From assembly GCF_002964665.1 (NCBI RefSeq), contig NZ_PQBZ01000030.1, forward strand, positions 132,388 through 196,387: DNA of 64,000 nucleotides. Reading direction: 5' to 3'. Source of the stretch: Pseudoalteromonas sp. T1lg23B. GTDB lineage: Bacteria > Pseudomonadota > Gammaproteobacteria > Enterobacterales > Alteromonadaceae. Shown here one piece after another: positions 45,206 to 53,456 of the stretch (the first letter of the stretch is position 1; the number at the start of each line of letters is the position of its first letter). The notes beneath the pieces are model-generated. The model searched no databases, was not told the origin of the DNA, and saw only the letters and a program-made list of their open reading frames with translations. Both the position numbers and the translations under genes were made by a program.

Positions 45206-46585
45206 ATGTTTGAAAACCTCCAGGAACGTTTAGGTAAAACGCTTAAAAACATCAGCGGCAGAGGCCGTCTAACCGAAGATAACATTAAAGAAACACTGCG
45301 CGAAGTACGGATGGCGCTGCTTGAGGCCGATGTCGCTTTACCTGTAGTCCGTGAGTTTGTTAAACAAGTAAAAGAGCGCGCTGTTGGTGTTGAGGTAACA
45401 AAAAGCCTAAGCCCAGGTCAGGTTTTTATAAAGATTGTTCGTGAAGAACTTGAAAAAGCCATGGGGGAGGCCAACGAAGAGCTAAACCTAGCTGCACAGC
45501 CGCCTGCAGTTGTCATGATGGCAGGCTTACAAGGTGCGGGTAAAACTACCAGTGTGGGTAAACTTGCTAAGTTCTTAAAAGAGCGCAAGAAAAAATCAGT
45601 GTTGGTGGTCAGTGCTGACGTATATCGTCCAGCGGCGATTAAACAGCTTGAAACTCTTGCCAGTGAAGTTGACGTTGAGTTTTTCCCCAGTGATATCTCA
45701 CAAAAGCCAGTGGATATTGCCACCGGGGCGATTAGTCATGCGAAGAAAAAGTTTATTGATGTTGTACTTGTAGATACCGCGGGTCGTTTACACGTTGACA
45801 ACGACATGATGGATGAGATCAAAGCGCTTCACAGTGCCATCAACCCGATTGAAACACTATTCGTTGTTGACTCGATGACCGGTCAAGATGCCGCAAACAC
45901 CGCTAAAGCCTTCGATGAAGCTCTACCGCTTACCGGTGTTATTTTAACCAAAACCGATGGTGATGCGCGCGGTGGTGCAGCGTTATCAATTCGTCATATT
46001 ACCGGTAAACCCATTAAGTTTATTGGTGTGGGTGAGCGTACCGATGCGCTTGAGCCATTCCACCCAGACCGTGTAGCGTCTCGTATTCTTGGTATGGGTG
46101 ACGTATTGTCACTTATCGAAGAAGTTGAGATGAAGGTCGATAAAGACAAAGCCGCAAAAGTAGCGGAAAAAGTTTTTAAAGGTGACGGTTTTACATTAGA
46201 AGACTTTGCTGAACAGCTACGCCAAATGAAAAACATGGGCGGTATGATGTCTATGCTTGAAAAGCTGCCGGGTATGAATAACTTACCTGATGCAGTGAAA
46301 GGGCAGGTGGGTGACAAAGCGTTCACTCAAATGGAAGCCATTATTAACTCTATGACGCCTAAAGAGCGTGCACGCCCTGATATTATCAAAGGGTCTCGTA
46401 AAAAACGTATCGCGGCAGGTTCTGGCACCCAAGTTCAAGACATCAACAAGTTGCTTAAACAGTTTATGCAAATGCAAAAAATGATGAAGAAAATGAAGGG
46501 CAAAGGCGGCATGATGAAAATGATGCGCGGCATGAAAGGCATGTTACCACCGGGCATGATGGGCGGTGGCGGTCCGAAGTTTTAA
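45206..46585 (+). CDS. ffh: Signal recognition particle protein Ffh
   Basis: 459 residues. The NG GTPase domain has GLQGAGKTTS (G1), a DTAGR (G3) and TKTDGDARGG (G4), and the C-terminal M domain is rich in methionine (MQMQKMMKKMKGKGG), as expected for the signal-peptide-binding helix bundle. Ffh with 4.5S RNA delivers nascent membrane proteins to FtsY. Same divergent arrangement with ypjD as in enterobacteria. A strong terminator follows, after which the integron-like region begins rather than the rpsP operon. Confidence 0.99.
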   Translation: MFENLQERLGKTLKNISGRGRLTEDNIKETLREVRMALLEADVALPVVREFVKQVKERAVGVEVTKSLSPGQVFIKIVREELEKAMGEANEELNLAAQPPAVVMMAGLQGAGKTTSVGKLAKFLKERKKKSVLVVSADVYRPAAIKQLETLASEVDVEFFPSDISQKPVDIATGAISHAKKKFIDVVLVDTAGRLHVDNDMMDEIKALHSAINPIETLFVVDSMTGQDAANTAKAFDEALPLTGVILTKTDGDARGGAALSIRHITGKPIKFIGVGERTDALEPFHPDRVASRILGMGDVLSLIEEVEMKVDKDKAAKVAEKVFKGDGFTLEDFAEQLRQMKNMGGMMSMLEKLPGMNNLPDAVKGQVGDKAFTQMEAIINSMTPKERARPDIIKGSRKKRIAAGSGTQVQDINKLLKQFMQMQKMMKKMKGKGGMMKMMRGMKGMLPPGMMGGGGPKF

Positions 46586-46601
46586 TCACAGATTGTTTAG
46601 T

Positions 46602-46630
46602 AAAAACCCGAGCAAGGCTCGGGTTTTTTG
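46602..46630 (+). terminator. Terminator of ffh
   Basis: AAAAACCCGAGC-AAG-GCTCGGGTTTTTT: a stem of at least 12 bp with T-run, 16 bp after the ffh stop. Confidence 0.95.
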
Positions 46631-46997
46631 TGCCTGTTCGCATTGCTTGTTTATAGTAAATCCTTGGCTGTTTTTTATACTGGTGTAATTTAAAGCGTTA
46701 AAATTCGTAACTAGAGGCCCCGTTAATTTTTGCGTAAATTGTTTGTCTAAAGATCAGGCTGGATATTTATGTTCATGATTTATAATAGATTTAACTTTTA
46801 TAAACGCGTCACTCATTCTCGTTTAAGTAGATTCTCGGTTTGAACTACGCCCATTGTAATTTTTTAGAGGGCTAATAGCATCTGACCTGCTAATATTTGG
46901 TGTAATTAAATTTGATGATTGGTGTGTTGTAGGGCTAGTGGGTAGAACATTAACGCGAATTCACGCTAATACACTGTTATACGAAAGGGAAAGTTCA
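46631..46997. other. Left boundary of the cassette array, no gene seen
   Basis: About 370 AT-rich bp between the ffh terminator and the first cassette gene. No integrase fragment, attI-like site or attC core was recognised, although this is where an integron platform for a plus-strand array would be expected. Confidence 0.5.
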
Positions 46998-47468
46998 GTG
47001 AAAACTATAACCTCTTTATTATTTTTATTGGCTTTAACATCATGTACCAATACCAGTTTAGATAAGTCATTTAGCTCAAAAGATTTAGTTGGTGTTTGGG
47101 AACTAAAATTTGATGGAATATACCCATACTGGTTTAGCCAAATAGGTTTCACTGAAGATGGTAAAAAATGTGTTTTAAGTTATGAATTTAATTCACGTGG
47201 TGAAATAGATGTAACTTATTATTCTAATCGTTATGAGATCAAAGATGGTCATTTGCTTAGTTATGTAGGGTATAGTTCTACTCCATATGTTCGTTCGGGT
47301 GACGTAATAAAAGATCGTATAGATGTTTTAACAAGTGATTATTTTGAAGTTTATATGGTTGAACCAGCTTTAGGTATGTCTCAAGAAAAGCATCAACGAT
47401 TAAACAGTGTTTCTCCTGATGAGCTATGCAAGATTGTTGATAACTTTCGTATAACAAGCGGTTTATGA
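46998..47468 (+). CDS. Cassette-encoded lipoprotein of unknown function
   Basis: 156 residues from a GTG at 46998 with an AAAGGGA site 7 bp upstream; the longer frame from ATG 46938 is rejected because it would bury the signal. Lipobox LTSC (Cys16). The mature part reads as a lipocalin- or beta-sandwich-like domain (LVGVWELKFDGIYPYWF, CVLSYEFNSRGEIDVTYYSN), with aromatic strands and a single cysteine pair. No family recognised. It is followed by the first clear attC site. Confidence 0.75.
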   Translation: MKTITSLLFLLALTSCTNTSLDKSFSSKDLVGVWELKFDGIYPYWFSQIGFTEDGKKCVLSYEFNSRGEIDVTYYSNRYEIKDGHLLSYVGYSSTPYVRSGDVIKDRIDVLTSDYFEVYMVEPALGMSQEKHQRLNSVSPDELCKIVDNFRITSGL

Positions 47469-47549
47469 TGGGACGCAAAAAGCTTGGCTTGCGCTCCTTC
47501 GTCGCTAATTTTAGCCAAGCCTTTTCCGCCCTATAACCGGGCGTTAAAT
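47449..47549 (+). repeat. attC site 1 (integron recombination site)
   Basis: An imperfect palindrome of ~100 bp with arms around AAAAAGCTTGGCT and AGCCAAGCCTTTT, ending in the core GCGTTAAAT, where GTTAAAT (47543-47549) fits GTTRRRY. The site overlaps the end of the preceding gene and its core overlaps the ATG of the next one. Confidence 0.82.
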
Positions 47550-47961
47550 GTCAAACGATATGCATAGTACGTTGAATAATTGGGTTCAGGAGCTTGAATC
47601 TGAAACTGAGATAGTTTCCTCAGAGGAAATCAATGAAGAAGCTAATTCAAATATGGTTTCTTTTGGTTTCAATGACACGGTGCTAAATGATTGGGGTAAA
47701 GATTCAGTTCAAGAGTTTATTGAATCTTGTGCAGAGCTTTATGAACGAAAAAGTATGGGTATTAGCATGGTGTTTTATTCATGGTTTGACGAGATGGCCG
47801 GACAAATTCGTATCTCTGCTGTAAGTCAAACACATGGTAAGCTTCCTTTTCGCTGTAAGGTTAACCCAGTAAAATTGAGCGAAATTGTGAATGGCATCTA
47901 CTCTGATGATTCTGGGTTGTATACAAGAGGCGAGCTAGATGTTTGGTGCAAAAACATTTAA
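47548..47961 (+). CDS. Cassette protein of unknown function
   Basis: 137 residues, soluble, acidic N-terminus (VQELESETEIVSSEEIN) followed by a mixed alpha/beta part (GISMVFYSWFDEMAGQIRIS). The start ATG lies within the attC core, so there is no ribosome site of its own; translation must rely on the integration context. No family recognised. The next attC begins at its stop codon, the typical compact cassette layout. Confidence 0.7.
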   Translation: MSNDMHSTLNNWVQELESETEIVSSEEINEEANSNMVSFGFNDTVLNDWGKDSVQEFIESCAELYERKSMGISMVFYSWFDEMAGQIRISAVSQTHGKLPFRCKVNPVKLSEIVNGIYSDDSGLYTRGELDVWCKNI

Positions 47962-48069
47962 CAAAGCGCTGCAAGGGACAAAACTACGCTACGCCAATTT
48001 GTGGTTCGCTACGCTCACTTTACCACAAATTGGCTCCACTACGTTTTGCCCATGAGCGCGGCGTTAGGT
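47956..48069 (+). repeat. attC site 2, excellent palindrome
   Basis: 114 bp from ATTTAAC (fits RYYYAAC) to GTTAGGT (fits GTTRRRY). The left arm (AACAAAGCGCTGCAAGGGAC...) and the reverse complement of the right arm agree over more than 40 bp, including the block CCAATTTGTGG. The loop contains GTTCGCTACGCTCACTTTA. Confidence 0.93.
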
Positions 48070-48128
48070 TTCAGGGCAAAGAGCAGAGTTTTGTCATACC
48101 AACACTCGAATATTAAGATGGGTTGTAA

Positions 48129-49022
48129 ATGAAAATTAGTGAATCAATTGTGCACTATATTGGGCTTTTTGGTGGCTTTGCCATTTTCTTCCTTGTTGCT
48201 TTTGCTGGTTGGGAGTTCGCAGAGCGGTCGGTTTGGTTTGCGGAATTATGGGAATCTATGCCTAACCGTTTATTCATTATAATTTTTGGCACTGCTTCTG
48301 TTATTTGGCTATTAACGTACACCTGTTCATATTTTTGGGGGAATAGGAAATTCATCCGTACATTTAAAGAAGCAAACATATTTAAATTAGATAAGTGCAA
48401 GGATAATGAGCTAGTTAGAATACAGGGACAACTAGTTTTAATAGGAAAGCCATTGATAGCCCCTTTCTCTGGCAAAGAGTGTGCTGCTTTTGAAACAAGA
48501 GTGTCCACTATGGAAGAAGTTGTAACAACAAAAGGAGGTGGTTCGCACGTTGATTCGAAACAAATTTGGGAGACTTTAAAATTAGTTTCAGACAGAAGTG
48601 ATTTTTTAATCAAGTGTGAAAGATCGTACGCGATTATTCGGGTTGATAAATGTAAATTGAAAATTCACGAAGATATCGTTCATGACGAAAATTCTTATAC
48701 CAAAGACCGCGGAGGTTTCTTGGCCGAAAGTGAGAATACTTTAAGAAAAAAAGCCCTTACTAGAATAAATCTCTCGTACAGAAAGTTCATAGGTACTTAT
48801 GCCGAAGATATCAAATTTGAAGAAGGTGTATTAGAGCAAGATGAACAAGTTGCTGTTAGAGGTGTTGGTAGTTGGGTTGATTTGTGCGATATAAAAGAGC
48901 TAGATTTCTTGCATTGTAAGGGTGTAGAGAGGGTGTTTGAAATCAAAAATAGTAAAGGGCACCAGTTATACATAAGTGATTCATTAGATGTTCTTGAAAA
49001 AGTTAGGGAAACTGAAACCTAA
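48129..49022 (+). CDS. Membrane protein with GIDE-like (MUL1-type) domain
   Basis: 297 residues with two N-terminal membrane helices (about 8-28 and 45-68) and a cytoplasmic domain. The pattern LVRIQGQLVLIGKPLIAPFS, CAAFETRVSTMEEV, DFLIKCERSYAIIRVD, EQDEQVAVRGVGSW resembles the GIDE domain seen in MUL1-type proteins and in bacterial homologues, in which two strands flank a WETL or similar turn. No RING finger is present. Function in bacteria is unknown. Domain call is moderate; no ribosome site of note. Confidence 0.55.
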   Translation: MKISESIVHYIGLFGGFAIFFLVAFAGWEFAERSVWFAELWESMPNRLFIIIFGTASVIWLLTYTCSYFWGNRKFIRTFKEANIFKLDKCKDNELVRIQGQLVLIGKPLIAPFSGKECAAFETRVSTMEEVVTTKGGGSHVDSKQIWETLKLVSDRSDFLIKCERSYAIIRVDKCKLKIHEDIVHDENSYTKDRGGFLAESENTLRKKALTRINLSYRKFIGTYAEDIKFEEGVLEQDEQVAVRGVGSWVDLCDIKELDFLHCKGVERVFEIKNSKGHQLYISDSLDVLEKVRETET

Positions 49023-49118
49023 CAAACAGTTTAAAAGCGGACAAAATTCAGTTGGCTGGTTTCGCTCCGCTTCACATTATAGCCAACCAAATTTTGCCTT
49101 TTAACTGAGGCGTTAGCA
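49017..49118 (+). repeat. attC site 3
   Basis: 102 bp from ACCTAAC (fits RYYYAAC) to GTTAGCA (one deviation from GTTRRRY). Arms ACAAAATTCAGTTGGCT and CCAACCAAATTTTGCC are clearly complementary, and the outer CAGTTTAAAAG pairs with CTTTTAACTG. The next cassette is interrupted by the RAYT element. Confidence 0.92.
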
Positions 49119-49149
49119 CTACCAAGAGGACTGTCGATGAAATCAAGAG

Positions 49150-49254
49150 AACGTTTTTTAAACGTTTTTTAAACGGACACCCACCCTAACTTGCCCACCC
49201 TAACTTGAACGTTTTTTAAACGGACACCCACCCTAACTTGCCCACCCTAACTTG
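49150..49254 (+). repeat. Left flanking repeats of the RAYT element
   Basis: The unit GTTTTTTAAACGGACACCC followed by ACCCTAACTTGCCCACCCTAACTTG occurs twice (49162-49206 and 49210-49254), with an extra TTTTTTAAAC at 49154. It begins within a short ORF start (ATG 49138) of the interrupted cassette. GGACACCCAC is the reverse complement of the GTGGGTGTCC found on the right side, so the element has inverted ends. Confidence 0.85.
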
Positions 49255-49327
49255 AATGCTGGGAAGGGTAGTCTAAGCTTTTGTTCTTCAGAAAACATTT
49301 CAAATTCTTAAGTTCAAGGAGTGAACG

Positions 49328-50302
49328 ATGGGATTAGCAAGGAAGCGGCAAATCAGTTTGTCAGATACTCCGTATTATCACTGTGTGTCACGCTGTGTCA
49401 GACGCGCATTTTTGTGCGGAGAAGATAAACTCACGGGTAAATCGTATGAACATCGCAGAGGTTGGGTTGAAGAACGATTGTTGTTTTTAGCACAAGTATT
49501 TTGTATAGATGTGTGTGCGTATGCGGTAATGAGCAATCATACTCATGTGGTGTTGTTTATTGATGATAAAAAAGCCCAGAGACTGAGCGACAAAGCGGTG
49601 CTGTTACGTTGGCATAAATTGTTTAAAGGGTCGTATTTAAGTCATCGATTTTTAAATGGCGAGCGTTTAGATACGGGCCAACAGTTCTTTTTAAATAATG
49701 AGATAAAAGAATATCGCGATAGATTGTCGAGTATTAGCTGGTTTATGCGGGTGTTGAACGAAGGCATCGCACGTGAAGCAAACAAAGAAGATGGTTGTAC
49801 TGGCCGATTCTGGGAAGGGCGCTTTAAAAGTCAGGCGTTACTGGATGAGGCCGCATTGATGGCCTGTATGGCCTATGTGGATTTAAACCCCATCAGAGCT
49901 AAGATGGCAAAGACACCAGAGACGTCAATACATACGAGTATCAAAAAGCGCTGTGAACATGCAAGAGCAGGTAAACAACCCAAAGTATTAGCACGTTTTG
50001 CAGGGTGTCCCAAAAAACACATGCCAAAAGGTTTGCCATACGAGCTTACATCTTACTTAGAGCTTGTTGAGCTGACAGGCAAATGTATTCGCACTGACAA
50101 ACGAGGTCATATAGACCAACACGAACAACTAATTCTGCAAAGATTGAATATCAAAGCTGAAAATTGGTTTAAACTGACCACGCAATTTGAAAAAGTGTTT
50201 TATGGTGCTGTAGGCAAAGCACACAACCTCAATATGTATTGTGAGCGACAGCAGCATAAAAGGCGACGAAGTATAAAAAGCAGCGAAGCGCTATTTACCT
50301 AA
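49328..50302 (+). mobile_element. REP-associated tyrosine transposase (RAYT, TnpA_REP-like)
   Basis: 324 residues, ribosome site AAGGAG. HUH nuclease signature NHTHVVL (His71, His73) near residue 70, a GRFWEGRFKSQ motif typical of RAYTs, and the MAYVDLNPIRAKM region that holds the probable catalytic tyrosine. The N-terminus (MGLARKRQISLSDTPYYHCV) fits this family. Such genes are single-copy relatives of IS200/IS605 transposases that act on REP-type palindromes, and here flanking GGACACCCAC repeats are present on both sides. It sits in the cassette following attC 3. Confidence 0.9.
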
Positions 50303-50315
50303 CACTCAAGCAGTA

Positions 50316-50719
50316 TTACCAATGCCAAACACAATCCCCACTGTTGGAAGGACTTAGTGTGTTTAAAGCTTAAGGTAATTTACAAAAAGTCACATAAGCG
50401 AAATAATCATGGGTCAACTACGGATATATTTTTGGTAATATGGTCATAAAGAAGATACAGCCAATCAGAAAAAGGTCTGACTATCTCTTTTTAAAAGTGG
50501 GTGTCCAGTTAGCAGTTACTTTACCAATGCCAAACACAATCCCCACTGTTGGAAGGACTTAGTGTGTTTAAAGCTTAAGGTAATTTACAAAAAGTCACAT
50601 AAGCGAAATAATCATGGGTCAACTACGGATATATTTTTGGTAATATGGTCATAAAGAAGATACAGCCAATCAGAAAAAGGTCTGACTATCTCTTTTTAAA
50701 AGTGGGTGTCCAGTTAGCA
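50316..50719 (+). repeat. Near-tandem duplication of 199 bp in RAYT right flank
   Basis: 50316-50514 and 50521-50719 are essentially identical (from TTACCAATGCCAAACAC to GGGTGTCCAGTTAGCA), with a period of 205 bp. The duplicated unit contains AAGTGGGTGTCC near its end, complementary to the left end GGACACCCAC. The copies show no obvious divergence, so the event is recent. Confidence 0.95.
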
Positions 50720-50800
50720 CATTCTTTAAAAGTGGGTGTCCAGTTAGCAGTTATCCAGTTAGCAGTTAGCAGGTGTCCAGTTAGCATTAGTTAGCAGTTT
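50720..50800 (+). repeat. Degenerating end fragments of the RAYT element
   Basis: After the second copy there is a third partial end (TTTAAAAGTGGGTGTCC AGTTAGCAG, 50724-50750) and several shorter pieces (TCCAGTTAGCAG, GGTGTCCAGTTAGCA), suggesting repeated slippage or aborted excision. Confidence 0.8.
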
Positions 50801-50843
50801 ATTTTAGCCAAACATTTATGCGGCCATTAACAAGGCGTTAGCC
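50790..50843 (+). repeat. Half attC site (right arm only) after RAYT element
   Basis: AGCCAAACATTTATGCGGCC followed by ATTAACAAGGCGTTAGCC matches the right halves of attC 1 and attC 5, but no left half is left. The RAYT insertion or a linked deletion removed it. Core GTTAGCC at 50837-50843. Confidence 0.75.
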
Positions 50844-50859
50844 ACTGGGAGAAATTTAG

Positions 50860-51252
50860 GTGATAGACTTTATCTGGGACATGTTTCAACATCGCCAAAT
50901 CGGTGATGTGCAAGATGAACTCCGTAGTAACCATGAAAAAGATAAGTATCAAGATGGTAAAATATCGACAAATGAAGTGCGATTACGAGAGTTAGAAACA
51001 CGTCACGAGCAATTAAAGCTAGTGACTATGGCTATGTGGACTTTATTAAAAGACCACTCAGGTTTAACTGAAGGTGATTTAAAAAGATACATTGAGAAAG
51101 TTGACTTAATGGATGGTAAAGCGGATGGTCGAGTGAACACTAAAGAAAAATGTGATTGTACTAAGTGTGGTCGAACAATTCTTACCTCATCATTGGCTTG
51201 TCCATATTGCGGCGGTGATCTCCATCGTAAAAGTGCGTTTTCTAGAGTGTAA
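50860..51252 (+). CDS. Cassette protein: coiled coil plus zinc ribbon
   Basis: 130 residues from a GTG start with GGAGAAA upstream. Residues ~20-60 are a charged helix (KISTNEVRLRELETRHEQLK), then an EF-like DLMDGKADGRVN segment and a C-terminal zinc ribbon CDCTKCGRT...CPYCGG. No known family. The attC that follows starts at its stop codon. Confidence 0.7.
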   Translation: MIDFIWDMFQHRQIGDVQDELRSNHEKDKYQDGKISTNEVRLRELETRHEQLKLVTMAMWTLLKDHSGLTEGDLKRYIEKVDLMDGKADGRVNTKEKCDCTKCGRTILTSSLACPYCGGDLHRKSAFSRV

Positions 51253-51358
51253 CTTAGCTGACAAATGATTTTACCAAAGGAGGTAAAATAGCAGGCTTAC
51301 GCTCCTTGGTCGCTAATTTTAGCCAAGCATTTATGCGCCCATTAGTAAGGCGTTAGCC
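51247..51358 (+). repeat. attC site 5 (chimeric or partly eroded)
   Basis: The right half (CGCTAATTTTAGCCAAGCAT, then CATTAGTAAGGCGTTAGCC) matches attC 1 and the half-site at 50790. The left half instead holds a local hairpin TTTTACC...GGTAAAA and pairs poorly with the right. Core GTTAGCC at 51352-51358. Confidence 0.75.
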
Positions 51359-51380
51359 ATCTCATGGAGAGACCAACTAA

Positions 51381-52169
51381 ATGAAGTTTATATTAACCAT
51401 CATTGTTGCATTATTTGTGGTGGGTTGTTCGTACGATGATATGAAAGAATCGATAGTTCCAAAAGAAGAGTCATCTTTTGCCAAGGAATATTTAGATCAA
51501 CTTCGATTGAAAAACTATGAATATATAAAAGATCAAATGCATCCAGAGCTTCTTACCAAGGTGACACTTGAAGAACTGGATAAATTATCCAGCTTTTTTC
51601 CTGAAGGTGAGCCTTTAAAAACTGAATTAATGGGTTCCCATGTCCGCATATTCAATGATATTTGGTCGGCGAATTTTTCGTTTGAATCTAAATTCAAAGT
51701 AGATTGGTCAATATCAAGCGTTTCCATGACCAAGCAAGACGGAAAACTTTTGGTAACTGGAATTAATGTTTACCGCACTAATGAATCACAAAAAGTATTA
51801 AATTCATTTGGTAACGCAGAATTAAGTGTGTTTAAGTTTTTGATATTGGCTCTAACAATAGTCACTCCAATATTCATGGTCGTGACTTGCGTTTTTGTTT
51901 ATCGAACCCCTATAGAGAAAAAGTGGCGCTGGTACTTGTTATCGTTTGTTGGTATTGGTGCGGTTGCAATGAATTGGACTACTGGCGAAATAGCTACAAA
52001 AATAGCAACAATAAAGTTTCTAGGTGTTGGTGCTAGTGCTGCAAGCGAATTCGCTCCGTTAATATTTACTTTTACAATACCTATCGGCGCAATAGCATTT
52101 TGGGCAAAACGCAAAAAAATGATTGAGCAAACGATGGCTAACAAGGTCAGTCAACAGGACGCAGCATAG
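51381..52169 (+). CDS. Cassette lipoprotein with C-terminal membrane helices
   Basis: 262 residues. Lipobox VVGC (Cys16). A soluble region follows (~20-150: VTLEELDKLSSFFPEGEPLK), then three hydrophobic helices (about 155-175, 182-202, 225-245). A lipoprotein signal followed by membrane helices is unusual. The short attC 6 overlaps its 3' end. No family recognised. Confidence 0.65.
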   Translation: MKFILTIIVALFVVGCSYDDMKESIVPKEESSFAKEYLDQLRLKNYEYIKDQMHPELLTKVTLEELDKLSSFFPEGEPLKTELMGSHVRIFNDIWSANFSFESKFKVDWSISSVSMTKQDGKLLVTGINVYRTNESQKVLNSFGNAELSVFKFLILALTIVTPIFMVVTCVFVYRTPIEKKWRWYLLSFVGIGAVAMNWTTGEIATKIATIKFLGVGASAASEFAPLIFTFTIPIGAIAFWAKRKKMIEQTMANKVSQQDAA

Positions 52170-52195
52170 CTGCGCCTTTGCTGGCGGCGTTAGAA
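52137..52195 (+). repeat. attC site 6, compact (~60 bp)
   Basis: Left arm TAACAAGGTCAGTCAACAGG and right arm CCTTTGCTGGCGGCGTTAGA pair with the stem GCAGC-ATA-GCTGC in the middle. This is the short form typical of resistance-type cassettes, unlike the ~100-bp sites elsewhere. The left arm overlaps the coding end of the preceding gene. Confidence 0.78.
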
Positions 52196-52201
52196 GAGTC
52201 G

Positions 52202-52699
52202 ATGAAAGTAGCACACTTAAAAATCTTGATTGTACCTTTATTTCTTGACCATTTTTCGACATACATAAATCTAAATGTACCTTTTATTTGGATGGCTGTT
52301 GCTTTGCTAATGGCAATCTCTTTGTTTGTTTATGCTCTAGTAACAGAAGACAAAGAAGAAGCTATGGCGAATCAAAATTTACCTCTAGGCCAGCAAAAAA
52401 TACCTAATTTGAGCGTTCGGCATTTTCTATTACTTGGGTTAGTTGTTTTAAATGGAATGATAAATTTTTTTATAGGAATGGGCTCTGACATAAACACTAA
52501 AACTGAAAATGGGAAGTACTTTGCTTTGAGAGATAAGCCAAGAGAGTATTACGAAATCAGTTATGAAGAATATAAAAGCAAAATACCATTACAAATACGC
52601 TTTTGGACTGCTTTCCCTCTTATTTTTGGTGTTGCGGGGTATAATATAGTGCGTGCTCGTTGTAACTCTTCTAACAAGTCCTTAAAGCCGGATTCGTAA
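52202..52699 (+). CDS. Cassette membrane protein of unknown function
   Basis: 165 residues from MKVAHLKIL; three hydrophobic segments (about 27-47, 74-96, 143-158) separated by charged loops (TEDKEEAMANQNLPLGQQ). The start directly follows the attC core at 52189. No family recognised. Confidence 0.62.
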   Translation: MKVAHLKILIVPLFLDHFSTYINLNVPFIWMAVALLMAISLFVYALVTEDKEEAMANQNLPLGQQKIPNLSVRHFLLLGLVVLNGMINFFIGMGSDINTKTENGKYFALRDKPREYYEISYEEYKSKIPLQIRFWTAFPLIFGVAGYNIVRARCNSSNKSLKPDS

Positions 52700-52757
52700 C
52701 AGTTAGCTCGGCTCCGCTTCACATTTTAGCCAACAATTATTCACCGCTTAAGGCAGC
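52695..52757 (+). repeat. Eroded attC site 7
   Basis: GTAAC at the stop codon, then TCGGCTCCGCTTCACATTTTAGCCAAC (similar to the loop of attC 3) and a degenerate end GCTTAAGGCAGC in place of GCGTTAGC. Confidence 0.5.
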
Positions 52758-53456
52758 ATTGGTATGACTCCCACTGTCAAGTTAAGCGCACCGATCCTTG
52801 TTTAACTTCTTAAACCATAATGTGGAGCTCGAATTAGAGCGAGTTAATGCATGGATGAAGCAAGTAGTTTCGCCGGTTATCATGGCGAAGCGTCGCCCCG
52901 GTGGTATTCGTGGTTTTTCAACCTTGCGGTTAACAAAGCCTACCTTATTTATTTCGTCCTATGCCGATTATCGGTGGCACCTGTCTTCAGTCTATGCTCG
53001 TGGGTCAATCAGTTTTCACTGGTTGCCATCCTAACGCCGTCGGTGATTGTGCCACACCCGATGCTTGATCCAACGCATTAACTCAAATTCGAACATTTAT
53101 GCTGGTACTCTTGCTAAGGGAAGTGGACAGTTACACCTCATCTTTGAATGCGGTCCTCCAGTAGGGCAATTTTTACCTAAACCTTTCCTTAAGTTTTGTT
53201 TTTAGGTAAATTGCTGTTTTAGAATTATAAATTCGGCTTGTTAAATAGGCGCACGAGTTTTAGAAGTGGAACGTCGACGGATGATAAGCAGTTCAGTGGA
53301 ACATTGCGAGCTATTCACTTTGCCTAAGATTATAACCAGCTGAATTTTACCCATTAGCTGAGTGTTATATCTTAAAAGATAATTGCTCTCGAGAAAGAAA
53401 GGTAGTTTGTAATAAATTTACGCTATCATACACAATTCACCTACTTGTAGTTATTC
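52758..53456. other. Gene-poor 700-bp stretch in the array
   Basis: No supported gene. Two overlapping plus-strand frames (52798-53034 and 52851-53081) have unusual composition and no ribosome site, so I treat them as decayed DNA. The block 52780-53080 is more GC-rich than its surroundings and may derive from a foreign element. A hairpin GCAATTTTTACCTAAA...TTTAGGTAAATTGC lies at 53166-53214. The stretch 53285-53366 resembles an eroded attC (TTATAACCAGCTGAATTTTA, then GAGTGTTATATC). Confidence 0.5.

Noticed and set aside
46586..46997. Integron integrase or attI site
   Set aside because: Searched by eye on both strands; no tyrosine-recombinase fragment or attI-like core was found.
48155..48613. 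A 152-residue minus-strand frame
   Set aside because: Antisense to the GIDE-like cassette gene, opposite to the array direction, and lacks supporting signals.
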